DNA from: Crocodylus rhombifer
Lineage: Eukaryota > Chordata > Crocodylia > Crocodylidae
Reading direction: 5' to 3'
NCBI GenBank assembly: GCA_038503035.1
Contig: JAVSML010038921.1
Coordinates: 35,589 to 99,588, forward strand
Length of the DNA: 64,000 bases
A program made the translations under genes and the position numbers. The notes beneath the pieces were generated by a model. It saw only the letters and a list, made by a program, of their open reading frames with translations, did not search any database and was not told the DNA's origin. Shown here in pieces: positions 35,741 through 49,865 of the stretch; the first letter of the stretch is position 1, and each line of letters begins with the position of its first letter.

Positions 35741-36353
35741 GGTGTGCATCTATACATGCAATTAATGCAAAGCAAAAACTCTGGAGCACTTTAAATCAGA
35801 GGACGCTGCTCCTGGACACAGTGTCTACACATGCCCAGGACAGCAGCATTTTAAGTTGGGGCAGAGCAGGCCTGCGCTGGCAGCAGGCTTGCGGGTCAGC
35901 CCTGGGCTCTGGGTAGTGGTGTCAGGTGGCAGAGGGGATGCTGAACATGTGGAGCCATGTGGCTAGGCAGCAGACTTGTCCCAACCCACACCCCCCTGGC
36001 ACTGCCGGTGCCTGACCTACAGCCCCTGCAGCCCTGGGCTACTGCCTTCAATCCTCCAAAGCAACCACTTGCAGGCTGGAACACTGCCAGCCTGCAAAAG
36101 GAAACCCATGCTTTCATGGTTTTTTCTGGGGACCTTTCAAATATTCTTGTGAGCCACTTTTGGGCTGCAACCCACTGGTTGAGAGACACTGCAGTATATC
36201 ACTCTACCGTAAGATAGTACTGTCCCCGACAGTACTATCTTATGGTGGTGTTAAGTTTACTGCGTCCTAATACCAGTGCATGGGTAGATGGTGACACTTT
36301 GCTGTACAGCTAATTAGTCGATTCTGCAGTAAAGTGCACGTGTAGATGCACCC
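35741..36353. mobile_element. MITE, GGGTGCATCTACAC family, long copy
   Basis: The left end GGTGTGCATCTATACATGC and the right end GCACGTGTAGATGCACCC are inverted repeats. A palindromic motif (CCGTAAGATAGTACTGTC / GACAGTACTATCTTATGG) lies near 36207-36245. The core is GC-rich and non-coding. Confidence 0.7.
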
Positions 36354-37676
36354 AGGTTCTAGATTGGGAGATCGCTTTTGACTGTCTCACAGGCTACTGC
36401 ATATAGTGTTATGCCCAGACTAATTAGCTCTTGCATAGCTGCAGGGCTAATTAGCTCATCTGCATATGGCTTCATGTGAACGTTGCTATCTTGATTAGCT
36501 CTGCTGAGATACAGAGTTTCTTAGCCTGGGTGCAGAGCTGTGTGCTTGTCACCATACTGCTTCTGGGTCAGGTGGTAATGATTGATTCCTGACCAAGAAG
36601 CAATAAAGATGAGCTCACTTAGCATTGTATCCTGGCTGACACCTCACAAAAAACAGCTACATTAACATCAACCAGAAATGGTGTTGACTACTTCAGTTTT
36701 CAGCAGTCTGTGGAGAGTCCAGGACTGAATCCTCTCTCTTATGCTTTGAAAATTGGGTGCTGTAAGTCTCTCACTCTAATGCATTTTCTCCAGGCATTTT
36801 GTAGCTGTCCTGTTCATTGCCTCTAATTTTTCAATGCCTGTTTTAAGATGGGGGCACCAGATGATCTAGGATTTTGAAAAGAAGTGTGTAGTGCCGATGG
36901 TATTAAGCCTCCCTTGGTCCTTTAGTCTATATGGAGAGCAAAGATCCAAAGCCCTTAATTCAGTAGTGGCTCCAGAGCTAAGAAAGGATTAACTTGGCTC
37001 TTGGAAGTGATACCTGCCACTTCCCCTTCCAGCAGCAACAGCAGCATCTCCCATGGGAAGTGAGGGGGAGGCTGGCGGGAGGTGGGGGCCAATGAGGCCT
37101 GACTCTGTTCCACATGGTTTCCCTTTGTCCCAGAGTGGGGGGACAAAAACTATACTAATAAATATAAATATATATTAGTATCAGTGTCAGCATGTTCCTA
37201 CACAAAGGTAGAATCAACCTCACTATTTCTATTGATTGTTCCCCAATTTATACATCCAAGAAGCATGTTAGTCTTTTTTGTAATAGGATCCTACAGTTTA
37301 TCCACTGTCTAAATCCTCTTCAATATCACTTCTTACCAGGATGCAGTCACCCATTTCTGTATGTACAGCCTATGTTCTTTGTTCCAAGATTTATGGTCTT
37401 GCATTTATCTGGACTGAAAAAATTTTGTTTGGGTAGGACCTACCTTACCATCTCTGTGTTTGACTGCCAAGTCGTGATCATTCTTTACTGTTCCCCCAAC
37501 TTTTATATCATCAACAAACTTTATCAGCAGTGATTCTAAATCTCCTTTCAGACACATCATTGACACAATAGAGGGCAGTTGGCCCAGTACTGATCCGTGT
37601 ATAACCCCACTAGAAACACCTCCGTGAAATCAGTGCCAGCCTTAGGGGTGGGTGATGCAGGTGACCACCCAGGGCA

Positions 37677-37719
<43 letters not shown>

Positions 37720-39665
37720 CAGCTTGCACTCACAGCAGTGCTCTCCCTCTGCCCTGGCCATCCATGCCCCAGGTAGGAGGAGTGGTGCCCAGCTTAGCAT
37801 GTCCCCTACCTCCAGCAAGAAGTAGCCAGGCGGGGCACAGGCAGGTGCCTGCTCCAGTCCGCCTGCTTGATCCCACACAGCAGCAGCCTTGCCTGCCTGC
37901 CCACCTGCCTGATGCACCATGCCACTCCACCTCCCCACCAGATTGTGCCCTGAACCCCTGCCCAATTGTTTCTACCTGCAGCAGTGCCACTGATATGGGG
38001 GGGTGGCAGTGGAGGGGGATGCCAAAATACAAGTCCACCCAGGGCGTCATTTCCCTACGACTGGCTCTGCATGCAAAGATGATGCCACATCGACAGTTTC
38101 ATTTTAGGAATTTGTCACTTGCTAGTTCTGAATCCATTTAGCGTGTATTTTATTGATATTGGCTAGTGTTAATTTTTTAATCAGGATGTTGTGCATTCCC
38201 AAGTAAATCATCATCTGATATTTTTAGAAACTCAAATGATGCTTTACTGTTAGCTCTGTGAGTCTGCAAGCTTATATCTCCCAAACTGAAATCCCCTGTT
38301 CTAGTGTAATTTTTCTTTCCATACGTTATGAACAAGTATTTGCAAAGCATCTCAACCTGTTTTCAGGTTTGACTCAGGGGTATCTTCACAAACATCCCTA
38401 TTTCTGGGCTATGTTACTTAGCTTATTGTTTCATTTGCATTCATAAGTACCTCATTCTAAACTATCAATAATTCTGAAAGAGGTACAATCTCTACCTCTT
38501 TCCTTATCCTTGTCTTCCCAAACAGGTTATAATCAATGATTTTAAAATTCCACTCACTCAAATTGCCCCACCAGGTTTTGTTAATGCCAATTGTACCAAG
38601 TTTCTACTCAGCAATGAAAATTCCCAATACCTCTTTCTTGTTATCCTGACTCTTAGCATTAGTTCATCAGCAATTCAATGTTTTTTTCACCTCTTCAGAT
38701 ACTTTTCAATGTCAATTCTATTTGTACACGATATGCACTGAGTTAGAGTTTGAAAATACTATGAGCAATTTTCCACAATCTCCAGTTTGCCCTGTCTGTT
38801 GTGACCTTAGGGATGAATCAATTTTCTTTAGTGTCAATGGAAAGACTCCCATTGACTTTCAAGGGATCTGAATTAGGGCCTTAATCCCCAGAAATCTCAT
38901 TTTTCCTGGCTCTCCTTATTTTTGTTCTATACTAGTGCAAGCCTGCATTCAGCTTCAGGGAGGAAAGTGACAATGGTGTTTATTCTGTGATTAATGTCTT
39001 CAATCACTTCGTGGTACTAAGAGAACCTTGTTCAGAAGTGTTGGTCTGTCAGTCCATCAGCTCCTGTAAACAGGTACAGATTGTGATGAGCGTGACAGAC
39101 TGCTTAGGGGATACAGTAGTAGAGAAGTAAGGGAGAAATTGCTTGGTTTATGTTCATTGCAAAATAGTATCTCCATTTGGCTGACATAACACTCTTTGAT
39201 TTATTTGTCTTCCAGAGATGGCCAGGATTATTTTTAAGAGCCTCCCAAAAGATTAAAAGGGAAAGATGGGGGAAAAGAACAAGTCTCAACCAGAAGGGAT
39301 ATTTGCTATTGAAAAGGAGAGGGCCACCCCACAGCCAACTGGTTTTGGCATTGGTTTTAAGTATTTGTTCTAAAGCTGAAATAATCTGCTTGATACTTAA
39401 TGTTGTGTGATTTCATGGAAAATGTTAGTGTTTCATGAGTTCACAGTTTGCAGCAAGAATGCACAAAGCATAACTTGCAAGTAAATTACCTGTTAAAATT
39501 TTATTTCCCTTAGTCCTAAAGGAGAAAGCAGGTACAGTACATACTATAGTTAAAAGAAAGTGAGTACTTGCAATATGTATAAAGAAGTAGGGAAAAGAGA
39601 TGGCTCATAAAATCCAAAACAGCTGTCACTTTTGAAAGTGAGTTGAGCCAGGAAGATGGAATCAC
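36354..39665. other. Intronic sequence with one microsatellite
   Basis: No gene recognised. A GC-rich patch surrounds the AC microsatellite at 37.7 kb. The remainder is AT-rich. Confidence 0.4.
37677..37716. repeat. (AC)n microsatellite
   Basis: About 20 uninterrupted AC units. Confidence 0.98.
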
Positions 39666-40078
39666 TGGGTGCATTTACACGTACAATTAAGATGACTCAG
39701 TAAACTCTAGAGCTGTGGTTCAGTTGGAGTCAGCTGCCTGTGGGTGCATCATCTACATATGTGCTCAGGCCAGCAGCAGTTTGAGCTGGGGTGGAGCATC
39801 CTCAGGCTGGCAGCAGGCTCGGGAAGTCAGCCCCAGGCTCTGGGTAGTCGTGTTAGGTGGTGGAGGGGCACAAAAGTGCTAAAGTTTGGAGCTGTGCAGC
39901 AGGCAACTCCTGCACTTTAGCATCCTTGTGCCCCAGCCAGCCCCTGTCACTGTCTATATGTGATGTTTCTGTGCCTGTAATTACTCCACCTTAGGGTAGC
40001 ACTGTCCCCGACAGTACTATCCTACAGTAGAGTTAATTAATTTACTTCACCCTAATATGGGCACACATGTAGGCCATA
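39666..40078. mobile_element. MITE, GGGTGCATCTACAC family, degenerate right end
   Basis: Left end GGGTGCATTTACACGTAC. It contains GGGTAGCACTGTCCCCGACA and the same GAGTTAATTAATTTACT block as the 35.7 and 49.5 kb copies. The right end fades near GGGCACACATGTAGGCC. Confidence 0.55.
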
Positions 40079-40084
40079 ACACTT

Positions 40085-40590
40085 AAAAGCTGGGAGTGGA
40101 GTGAGTTATAATGTCAACTTCTGGACATAAGGGGTGTGGGGAGCTTGTGGTAGGAGGTTTGGTGCTCCTGCTACTTTAAGGAGCAGGCAGGCTAGTGCTG
40201 GTGCAGCCTGCAGTTGTGGCAAGCATTGATTATGGAGTCATCTGAACCTGGAGAAAGGCTGGGCTTGGGTAGAATATAAGCCCAGACCTGAGTGGAGCCA
40301 ATAGTAATACCTGGAGATTGTTAAGGAAACATCTGCTGAACCGGGTGGCTGCAGCTCTGGAATGCCAGCAAGGAGAGTGCAGCCTGGAGCAGTCTGGAAG
40401 TCTGGGGAGGAACTAAGGGGAGGAAGAGGTTCCTAAGAACCCATGGAGGGGTCTAGAGCCTGAGAGGCTTAGAGTGTGGGACCAGTGAGGCTCTAGGAGC
40501 CTATTGAGAGGGTGAGAGTGTGGGACTGGAGAGGGTCCAAGAACCCCAGAAGAAGGGCTAAGTGGAAGAGAACATCAATGAGGATGCTAA
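40085..40590 (+). repeat. LTR-like GC-rich repeat (uncertain)
   Basis: Resembles the 53 kb and 63.6 kb LTR-like repeats in layout: CTACTTTAAGGAGCAGGCAG, a TATA-like GAATATAAGCCCAG, then a purine-rich leader. Ends are not defined and no flanking duplication was seen. Confidence 0.3.
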
Positions 40591-40599
40591 CCTTTAGCC

Positions 40600-40785
40600 G
40601 CCCAGCTGTGCCTGCCTCTCCAGGCCAATCCAAATCTCCAAATCAGCACCAAACCTCTGATTCTGATTCAGCCGAATCAAATGTGGACAGTGATTTGAAT
40701 CGCTGAATCGAATCACTGTCCTCTGAATTGGCCGAATCCGAATCCAAATTGAATACTTTCCCATTTGCACAGGCCAACAGCTATG
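40600..40785 (-). repeat. GATTC-rich dispersed repeat, copy B (one arm)
   Basis: TTTGAATCGCTGAATCGAAT and flanking sequence match, in inverse orientation, the left arm of the copy at 59.4 kb. The core and second arm are missing. Confidence 0.6.
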
Positions 40786-42964
40786 ACTGATTGATGCCAC
40801 ACATTTTAACAGTTCCTTGCCCTCTGATTTTTTTCACATACAAATGTGTAAACTCAAAAAACTGGTTATTTTAATGAATTTAATTCCCCTAAGAAGGTAA
40901 AACACATGAGTGCCAGAATACAGCATTAGACAATAGAAAGGCTAACACTTTGACAGCCTAGAATGCTTTTCCACCATTCAATAGCAACACTACCCTTCAT
41001 GTTACAAATTATAGGTGGGAATTGGGATGGTCATAAGTCTTGCAATGAAGAAGGGTGACCCTTCATGTTTGTAGAAAGAATGATTATAAAAAAATCTATC
41101 GTAAAAATGTCCCGAAAAAAATGCTGAAAGCAAAATGCATCTGAATTATTATTTTTCACTGGTAGAATTATTAGTGGCACTATTATTACAGACTTTTCCA
41201 TCAAATGATAATATTTCTTCCATACCATCCATACATGGTGAAGCTACAATTTCTGCTTGCTCATGTAACTCTTAACAAAATTGGTTTTGCTGGAAAAGGC
41301 AAAAGCTCTGCCTGAATGAGTAAATAGAGCTATTCAAGGAAATAAAAAATCCTAAACACTGATTACACATAGTACAGAGGGTGACAAATTGCACTCAAAC
41401 TCTAAGTATAGTCAGCTGTATGAAATGTTTTGCCCCTACAACTGAAGAAATCATTTTTCCCCTCACCACCATACAATGTTTGTTCCTGAGCAGAAACATA
41501 TCTCCATCTTCTTGGCCAGTGGCACCAATTCCGCCATATGGAAAATACAATGTTCACCAAACAGCTAAATAGAAAAAACCCTGAATCTGATATTTACTTC
41601 AGAACATGGTAAACACATGACTCAAAGTAGATGAAATATCACACATTTGCTAATATTCCCTTAATCTGTTATTTGTGTTTCATTTTCTTTCAGACCATTT
41701 CCTTTATTGAGACAAATAATAGTACCAATAAATTTTGTTTTCATGAGCCCCTACAGCTAGCATTTTGGTTGCTTTATGATGCCAATGGCAACAACAGCTG
41801 CAGCCCTTGCTCTTACAAGAGAGCCACTCTTCATAACAGTTATTTTTCATTATTACTCTGGGGTTTTTTCCCCTCCAGAAACGCATTTTGTTCAAGCTGG
41901 GTCTTCCCTTCTATACCTCAGCTGTCCTTCATATGACCTTATGTTTAGACCCAAATGCACCATCCAGACCAGGTGGTTTCAATTTGGTTACTGTACTGTA
42001 CTGACCTCAGAAATTATGAATAATTCAAGTGAGAAAAATATATATAAATAAAATAAAGCTTGCCTCCAATCATAATTTTATCTTTGTTTTACTAATAGTT
42101 TCCCTCATTTTCAGTCTTTTGTCTTGCTTTTGGGTCTTGGTCCTCCCTCTGTTTCAAAATCATCCTCTCTACCTCAACAAGACTGGGAGTTAGGAACTGC
42201 TGCAGCCAGTGAGTGTGGGATTTCCCTGTAATCTTCCTCCTTAAGATACTTGCAGCTCTTTCCACAAGCATAAGGAGGCCAGTTGGGATCCAGGACTTAC
42301 ACAGTTCCTAACTCCCAGTTTTGTTGTTATTGCTCCCCAGTCAATCACCCCCACGTTTTTTGCTTTCAAGACAAGGTCAAAATTCAATATAAAATAGACA
42401 GAAATACAGACCTCTATTTATACTGCTTGAAAGGGATTTCACTCACTCTCTACTCTCTCCTAAGGCAAGGTACAGAAAGCTTGAGGCAGAATAGATCCAA
42501 GTTATGCAGTTTTCTGTAAAGTGGCATAGCTTAGATCGGTAGCAAAAGAACACACATTTTCCCTTTGGTGAGGAGGTCAAATCTTAGACCGGGTTCTGCC
42601 ATTTTTAAACCAAACTTCTGTTCTGTTATGGGTATAGACAGGTTTCTGATCACCTATACTGTACAAGTCTAATGTCTGTACCTAGGCTGTGGGAGTTGTC
42701 ATTCAGTTTTTATTATCTCTCCCTACCCACACAGAATAGTTGGCTATATCATTTGCATTCTCACAATCTACTTTCTCCAATTTCTCTCTTACTTTCTCAT
42801 ACTTTCCCCTTTTTCCCACTGCATCAATCTCCAAAGTAGCTGATTTGCCTTCTCTTTTGTGGCATGTAATTCTGCACCCCTTCTGCTAGTCTGCATATCC
42901 TGTCTACATCTTTCCCTGCACTTCTCAGTTTGCCTAACACCTCCATATACCTATGTATTCATCT
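40786..42964. other. Intronic sequence, no gene recognised
   Basis: AT-rich. The small ORFs at 41631-42051 overlap each other in several frames and show no domain. Confidence 0.4.
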
Positions 42965-43868
42965 TACTCCTCTAGCTGTGCCTGCCTCTCCCTGGGTGGG
43001 GGGAGCTGTGGGAGAAGCTCCCATGGCTGCCCTGCATGGCCCCATCCCTCACCGAACCCAGCCTCCCAACACTTAAAAAAAAAAAAAAAAAAAAAGGCTC
43101 CACACTTACCGGCTGTAGCAAAAGCAATCAAGGCATCTGGGGGCTTGTGAGAGAGCTCCACACACACAGCACGGGGCAGTGAAGGGCAGCAGGGATCACT
43201 CCCTGAGCCTGGCACCCACACAGCACCTACCCCACGGCACAGGTGCAGCATGGCTCAACAAGGCACCATGCTTTGCCTGGAAGCTGGGGCCACTGGGACT
43301 AAGTGGTGCTGGGGTCTGGCTGATATGTGGAGCTGCCCCAGCTCCCAAACAGTGCACGGCATCCTGCTGAGCCATGCTGCACCTGCACAATGTGACAGCT
43401 ACTGTGTGGGTGCCAGGCAGGGGAGACGATCCCCACTGCCCTCCACTGCCCCATGCTGCATGGGGGGGCTCTGCCATGAGCCCCCAGAGGCCCTGATTGC
43501 CTCTGCTGCAGCCAGTGAGTGTGGGACTTTTGTTGTTGTTGTTTTTTAAAGTGCCAGGAGGTTGGGGCTGGGCAGGGGATGCGGCTAGGCAGGGCAGCCA
43601 TGGAGGCTTCTCCCATGGCTCCTCCCACTTGAGGAGAGGCAGGCATAGTGGGAGGAGCCATGGGAGAACCTGCAGCCACCTGTCTGTGCCTACCCCTCCC
43701 TGTCTGATCCTAATCTCTGAATCTACCTGAATTGATTTGGAGCCTTTGGATTCAATTTGGACCTTTTAATGGGTCACCCAATTTGATTTGGATTCAGAGA
43801 TCTGGCTGCCGAATTGGGCCAGATCCCCTCCAAATCGAATCAGCAACTGAAGCTTTGCATAGCTGTGT
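42965..43868 (+). repeat. GATTC-rich dispersed repeat, copy C
   Basis: A GC-rich core with a poly-A run (43074-43096) is followed by a right arm of GATT/AATC repeats ending GAAGCTTTGCATAGCT, as at 60.48 kb. The left arm is absent. Confidence 0.6.
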
Positions 43869-45293
43869 TCTGATGCCTGATAGCTATCCTGGATAAGTGG
43901 ACACATGCAGAGTATTTGAACCACTTTTACATTACAGCTGAAGGACCAGAGATGAGAGACAAGTAAAATGTCATTTTTAACTTTGGCTTTTATTAGAAAG
44001 AATGCTGAATACACCATGTAAATATTTATAAGAAAACAATATCATGGCTATAACAACTGAAGAACTTGGAAGACAAAAATAAATAATAGGCATAGAAGTC
44101 CAAACTTGGCTGTTACGGTTCTTTAAAAGAATGAGGCCAGTTGTGAATTAAAGAGGCAGAAATAGTGCCAGACACATTTATGCAGCCTATGAGGCACTAA
44201 CCTGCCAAAATCACAAGATACTTAGAGCAACTTTGAGTGTTTTCTGCAAAGGAACATGGATCAGTTACTTCCTGGGCAGAGAAATGAAGGAGCCTTTCTC
44301 TGCATTGAGCCCTTGCATTTACAATTCTGGCACTCCCCTTCAGAACTGAGGGTTTGTTTAAAGTTGGTGGTTTAGACAAACTGTTCTATTTAATCCAGCC
44401 TTAATTTGTCTCTACAGGTCATGGCTTTCATTTGGATTATTGTTGCCTGCTTCCTTGTCACCTGACAGCTGACAGCTAGTTAATCCTGTTTCATGGTCAT
44501 TGCAGTTTCAAATAGTATATTTAATAAAATAAAAGATCTACATAATAAATCATCTTTACTACAATAGTTCAGACACTCTGATGTGATCAGATATTGTTTG
44601 GCCACATTTTTGATGAACTAGAGGATTGAACCAAAAGGAATCTTATTGGCTAAGTATAGACATCTGAGAGGTTAAATTGGGTTCAAAATGGCTGTCTGAT
44701 TTAAATTTAGCTCATCCCAGTACTGACCTTACACTTACAGACCTGGTCTCAGTGACTGGCAATCAGTCTAAACCTGTAACTGTACAGAAGTTCCACACAC
44801 CGGTTTAAACATTGCAGCACACAGTTCAAGATCACCCTGGACCTATATAGTATCAGACACATTCGATTTAGGTCAAACTTGTACTTGGAACTTCTGTCCA
44901 CTTTCCCTCTGCAGCCCCGGGGCTGCGAATATCCAAGTGCTGACCCCAGCCCCAGGGCTACTCTTTTCATTCCCCACTTCCCCAGCACTTGTCTATTTTT
45001 TGGCCCCCGTCCCCTTGCTCCCCCCAGCCAGTGCTCTCAACCCCCATTCCACAAGCTGCTCTGAATGCAGTGACTTTATCAGCATTTGCCACTGCTGGAT
45101 TCAAGCAAGTAAGTCCAGGTGGGGGGACAGGTGGGCAGAATGGGCACCTGTGGGTTGCACCTCCCCCCATACCCTGACTCTCAATCCCTTCCAGCTTGCT
45201 GACCCTCCACCCATCCTGACTTATCTGATATTGGGAAGCCATTTTGACTCAATCTAACTTTCCTCCTATACCCCTGAATGTCTGTTCTTAAGC
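43869..45293. other. Intronic sequence, no gene recognised
   Basis: AT-rich to 44880, then a C-rich patch to 45190 with overlapping ORFs typical of composition bias. Nothing coding can be supported. Confidence 0.4.
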
Positions 45294-46032
45294 ATGACAT
45301 TCAACAATGACAAGTCAAAAATCCTGCACTTTGGGCAGAACAATCCCATGCACTGGTACAGGCTGGAAACCAAATAGCCAAGCAACGGCTCTGCAGAAAA
45401 GGACCTGGGGGTTACCGTGGACAATAAGCTGAATATGAGCTGACAGTGTACTGTTGTGAAGGCAGCTGCATTAGTAAGAGCATTTCCAGCAGACTGAGAG
45501 ACATGATTATTCCCCTCTATTCAACACTGGTGAGGCCACATCTGGAGTACTGTGTCCAGTTTTTGCCCCCCACTACAGAAAGGATGTGGACAAATTAGAG
45601 AGTCCAAAGGAGGGCAACAAAAATGGTGAGGGGACTGGGGCACATGACTTCTGAGGAGAGGCTGAGGGTACTGGTCTTATTTAGTCTGGAGAAGAGAAGA
45701 CTGAGAGGAGATTTAATAGAAGCCTTCAACTACCTGAAGGGGGTTGCAAACAGGAATGTGTTAGGTTGTTCTCAGTGGTGGCAGACAACAGAACAAGGAA
45801 CAATCATCTCAGATTGCAGCAAGGGAAGTTTAGGTTGGATATTAGGAAAAACTCTCTCATGAGAAGGGTAGTAAAACACTGGAACGGGCTACCCAGAGGT
45901 TTTCAAAACATGATGAGACAAAGCTTCGGCTAGGATTTTTGCAGTTGGGGCTGGTTCTGCTTTCAGTGGGGGGTTAGACTAGAGAACTCCCTGAGGTCCC
46001 TTCCAAACCTGATTTCCTATGGTTCTGTATAA
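45294..46032 (+). mobile_element. CR1 LINE fragment, old and degenerate
   Basis: Translates in broken frames to CR1 RT C-terminal motifs ([32 protein letters not shown], then KHWNGLPRGF-like) and ends with a CR1 3' UTR (GACTAGAGAACTCCCTGAGG). It belongs to a more diverged subfamily than the copies at 8, 18 and 51 kb. It is 5'-truncated. Confidence 0.8.
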
Positions 46033-49000
46033 GATGAGATTTCTCATCTTGATGATGTGATTCTTCTGTACAGATTGTTTTTACATGCTGCTTTACATAA
46101 GTTTCTCACATTCCTTTTTGCAACCAGCCTTTAAATTATAATGGATCTCAGTAGCCAAGAGTATCTACTTGACATAACAAAAAGAGAGAAAACTATGCGA
46201 GTCAAATGTCAAGACAGAGTTGTCTCTAAGGCACATTTAAACAATTTCATCTTACTACATGAAGAATTTCTGTAAGGTTTCATATTTATTTTGTATTGTT
46301 GTAATTTTACAGAAACACCAAGAAGCACCAATAATTGAGTAGAATACTGCTGTACAATGTAGTTATGTGCAATATATGGGAACAAAAAGACAGTCCCTGC
46401 ACCAAAATTTTTGTAGTCTTAAATACAAAACAAGAGATTATATAAACAAAAAAGTAAGGGAATACAGGGAAACAATAAGAACATTTGATAGTAGAGTAGG
46501 AAGTAGTTTTGGCATGACCTGTAGCTAATCAACATTAACTTTTCTTGCATTTCAGCGAAGAGTTTTTAGAAAGAATTTGGAAAAAGACAGCAAAGTATAT
46601 TTAGCTGTGTTTACAAGGATCTTCTTCTATGTGTGGGGCAACATAAAGGAAGAACCAAAGTATAACAAATAGGTGATGGAGGTTGGCACCATTGGTAGAA
46701 CAGAAGGGAATCAACATTTTGACAACAGATGTGAAATTGTGTGAAAAGGCTGAGAAGGTTCTTGAAGATCAACATAGGTAGCTTATGTTTTGCATGATGA
46801 AGAATGCAGATCTAAAATAGAAATGCAAAGAGAGGATTGATGTCAAAGCAATGTGTTATGGCAATATAGCAGCATTTTGAAAGGATGTGAAAGGAACTAT
46901 CCTGCATTTTTAAGGCCTGAAAACAGCATAGTGCACTAACTGAGAAGAGAGACAGAATGAGACTTTTAGTTGAGTAAAAGGATAGGAAAAGCTGTCGTCT
47001 AGGTGCTATGCGGGAAGAATCGGAAAGATTTAGACATTGACTGAATGTGAAAATTTAGAAAGAGGGCCAAAATAAAGTAATACCTAGCTTGTAAGAAGGT
47101 GATGTCCACAGTGGTTCAGAAAGAAAAAAGTGGAAAGGGTCTGATGGAAAGATTAGAAGCTTTGTTTTAGCCACATTCAATTTAAATAAATGGCTGAACA
47201 CCCACAAGGAGGTGCCAGAGAGACAGGCCAAGATTTTAGTGTGGACAGAAGGCAAAAGCTATGAATAGGAAAATTGAATTTAAATGGCATTGGCCTAAGA
47301 AAACACAGATTTATTTTTGGCAGTGCTCCTATTTTTGTGAAATACTGCAGGCAGCTTCAGTATATTATTATATGAGCTCCCTGTAGGTTTTCCATTCAAC
47401 CACTAGAGTCTGTGTGAACTAAGTAGTACATCAGGGAAGTGAGGGAAATGGGATCTACCTTTCTGGTAGATACGCTTGAATGTAAAAGGACCTGGTAGTG
47501 ATTCCTACATTCAGGTTGCCTAACTCCAGCCATTATATAATTCTTTATATAAAAGAAGCCTGTGACAATTTTTTTTAGGAAGCTTTAACACTACTGTTTA
47601 CATCTGGCTTTTGCAGTATAGCAGGTTTAAAATTTTGGGGCTAAAGATGAGCCTTTCACTTCTTTTTATGAAACTGCATTCAGGTTTGATTGAAATATAA
47701 AGTGTTGAAAATGCCCCTTTGCCTTCTGCAGTTCATTAAGAAAGGAAATATGGCAGCAGGCCTGATTAAATGAAAATGCTAATAATTGAAAGCAAAGTTC
47801 ATGACACCACTTAAGCAGCAGTGACTGCAGAAGTTGACCTCGTATTGGGAAAACCTGTTGCATCACTAGTGCAGGAAAACTTGCTGAGCTAGACTCCCCA
47901 CAACTAGCACCTGCAGCCAGCAACCAGTCTCCTGTTCTTTTGAGCACAACCTGTAACAACCTGCTGGTTTCTGTAGATGGTAACACAAGTTGCAGTGGGT
48001 CTGACTTGGAGGATAATGCATGAAGCTCAATGTTCTTGGAGATTTTTGCAGTTGCTCTGAGCACACACTGCAGCATGTCACTGCAAGCAGCAGCACCTGG
48101 TTTTATTAGACACAGGCTTTTCTAATGAAGATCTAAGTTTTTGCAATCCAAATTGAGTGCCTTTATTACTGCATACAGCTTTGTGCATGAAACAACTTGT
48201 AGAAGTGGTATTCTCTCCTACCTGAGCAGGAGGAGAAGGGGCACAACAAGCTAGGGTGGGCTTTTACTAATCCCACTGCTGTGTTCAGACTTACACTCAC
48301 ACCCAAGACAGTAACAGTTTTCCCTGATACTACCTGGTTTAGTCAGTCCTATAGCTCAGTTCCTATACATCAGTCTGTGCTTTACAGCTGAATGTTAGGC
48401 ATGCTGAGAGCACAAGGGCACATCATCAGATTTGTTCTGATTTCTTTTTATTTTTTTTAATGGGAAATGAGGTTTTTTTTTAAATGACACAAAATGTGCA
48501 TTGATTTCAATTGCAAAGCGTTGCATGTGGAAGTTGGGAAATGCCAAATTTGCCTGTATACCCCTGATATGTTAATGAATTGTGCAGTATGCAGGATACT
48601 CCAGGATCCAATGTCTTGACAAACTCCTGTACTAACAACTGCTCTCTCTTGCCCTCCAACACACGCAAGCCACTGAAAGGGCCACAGTGTAGCACTGAAA
48701 GGTGCTATTAGGCCTGAATGGCATCAAATGACATTTTTAGACAGTTTACTTTTCATTGACTTCATGGTTTAGGTTCCTCTGATAACATGCACGCATAGCT
48801 CTCCTAGGACAACCTAGATATATGTATTGACAGGAGCATACACCCTAGCAGTTACTAGAAAGATATCTCTTTTGAAAAACAACAACCAAAAAATGACAAC
48901 CAAACACAAGACATCATACACAGTAGATTTTTGCAGTTAAAATATGCCGTGTTTAAAAAAAAAAAAAATAAACAGATAACAAAGGTTTCTGCTTACAGGG

Positions 49001-49475
49001 AAAACAAGCCACTTGCAACCTGTCTATTTAAATTTCATTTTTTCTTAGCTGTAGTGTGACAGAGAACATCAAAAACTGGAAACATGTATTTGATGCCTTA
49101 GAACTATGTACTACGACTACTGTTATTAATGCAAAGAATAATTACTGATAACTTTTAGTCCAACAACCTTATAGGCACATTTTGAGGAAGTAAAAAGCAA
49201 CAAAAGATTCCATTAAAGCTTATGTGACCCGTGTGTACTTAACAGCACTAAAAACACATCCTAATTTAAAAAAAATAAATTTATAAGACAAGGTTGCTAA
49301 TGGAAATACCCAGGAGTCCTTTTCTTATAGACATGCTGCCAGCTACTGTTACCAAAGAAATGCAGTTAGATACTTCTACTCACATAAAAATACATTAAAA
49401 AATAAAGGGTCTGTCTGAAGTCAACAATAATGGAAGAAGTCAAACTCAAGGCTGAAAAAGCATTATAAACTTAAT
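46033..49475. other. Intronic sequence, no gene recognised
   Basis: AT-rich, no repeat family identified. The 47666-48076 minus-strand ORF (136 codons) has no family signature. Confidence 0.4.
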
Positions 49476-49865
49476 GGGTGCATCAACACAAGCAATTAAT
49501 CGATGCAATAAACTCCACAGCAGTCACGCCAGAGTCACCTATTCCTTGGCGCAGCTGTTACACTTGGATTGCAGCAGTCTGAGCTGGGATGGAGCAGCCC
49601 TGGGCAATGAGTGGTGAAGGGGCTGGCTGGGGCATGAGGGTGCTACAGTGCAGGACTAGCCGTCAGGCACCCTCATGCCTCAGCCAGCCCTGGTCACCAT
49701 CTACATGTGCATTGAGGTGGCGTATGCATAGTCCCAGACAGAATTATCCTACTTTGGAGTTAATTAATTTATTGCATCCTAATATGGTTGCCTATGTAGA
49801 AGGTGAGGCTTTACTGCAGAGCTAATTAGTCAACTCCGCAGTAAAGCGCATGTGTAGATGCACCC
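49476..49865. mobile_element. MITE, GGGTGCATCTACAC family
   Basis: Left end GGGTGCATCAACACAAGC and right end GCGCATGTGTAGATGCACCC form an inverted repeat of about 18 bases with two or three mismatches. The subterminal segment GAGCTAATTAGTCAACTCCG is shared with the other copies. Confidence 0.75.

Noticed and set aside
37677..37716. CRISPR-like or other array
   Set aside because: Plain AC dinucleotide repeat. No repeat-spacer structure exists anywhere in the window.
47666..48076. 136-codon minus-strand ORF
   Set aside because: No domain, no splice signals, and overlaps another ORF in a second frame.
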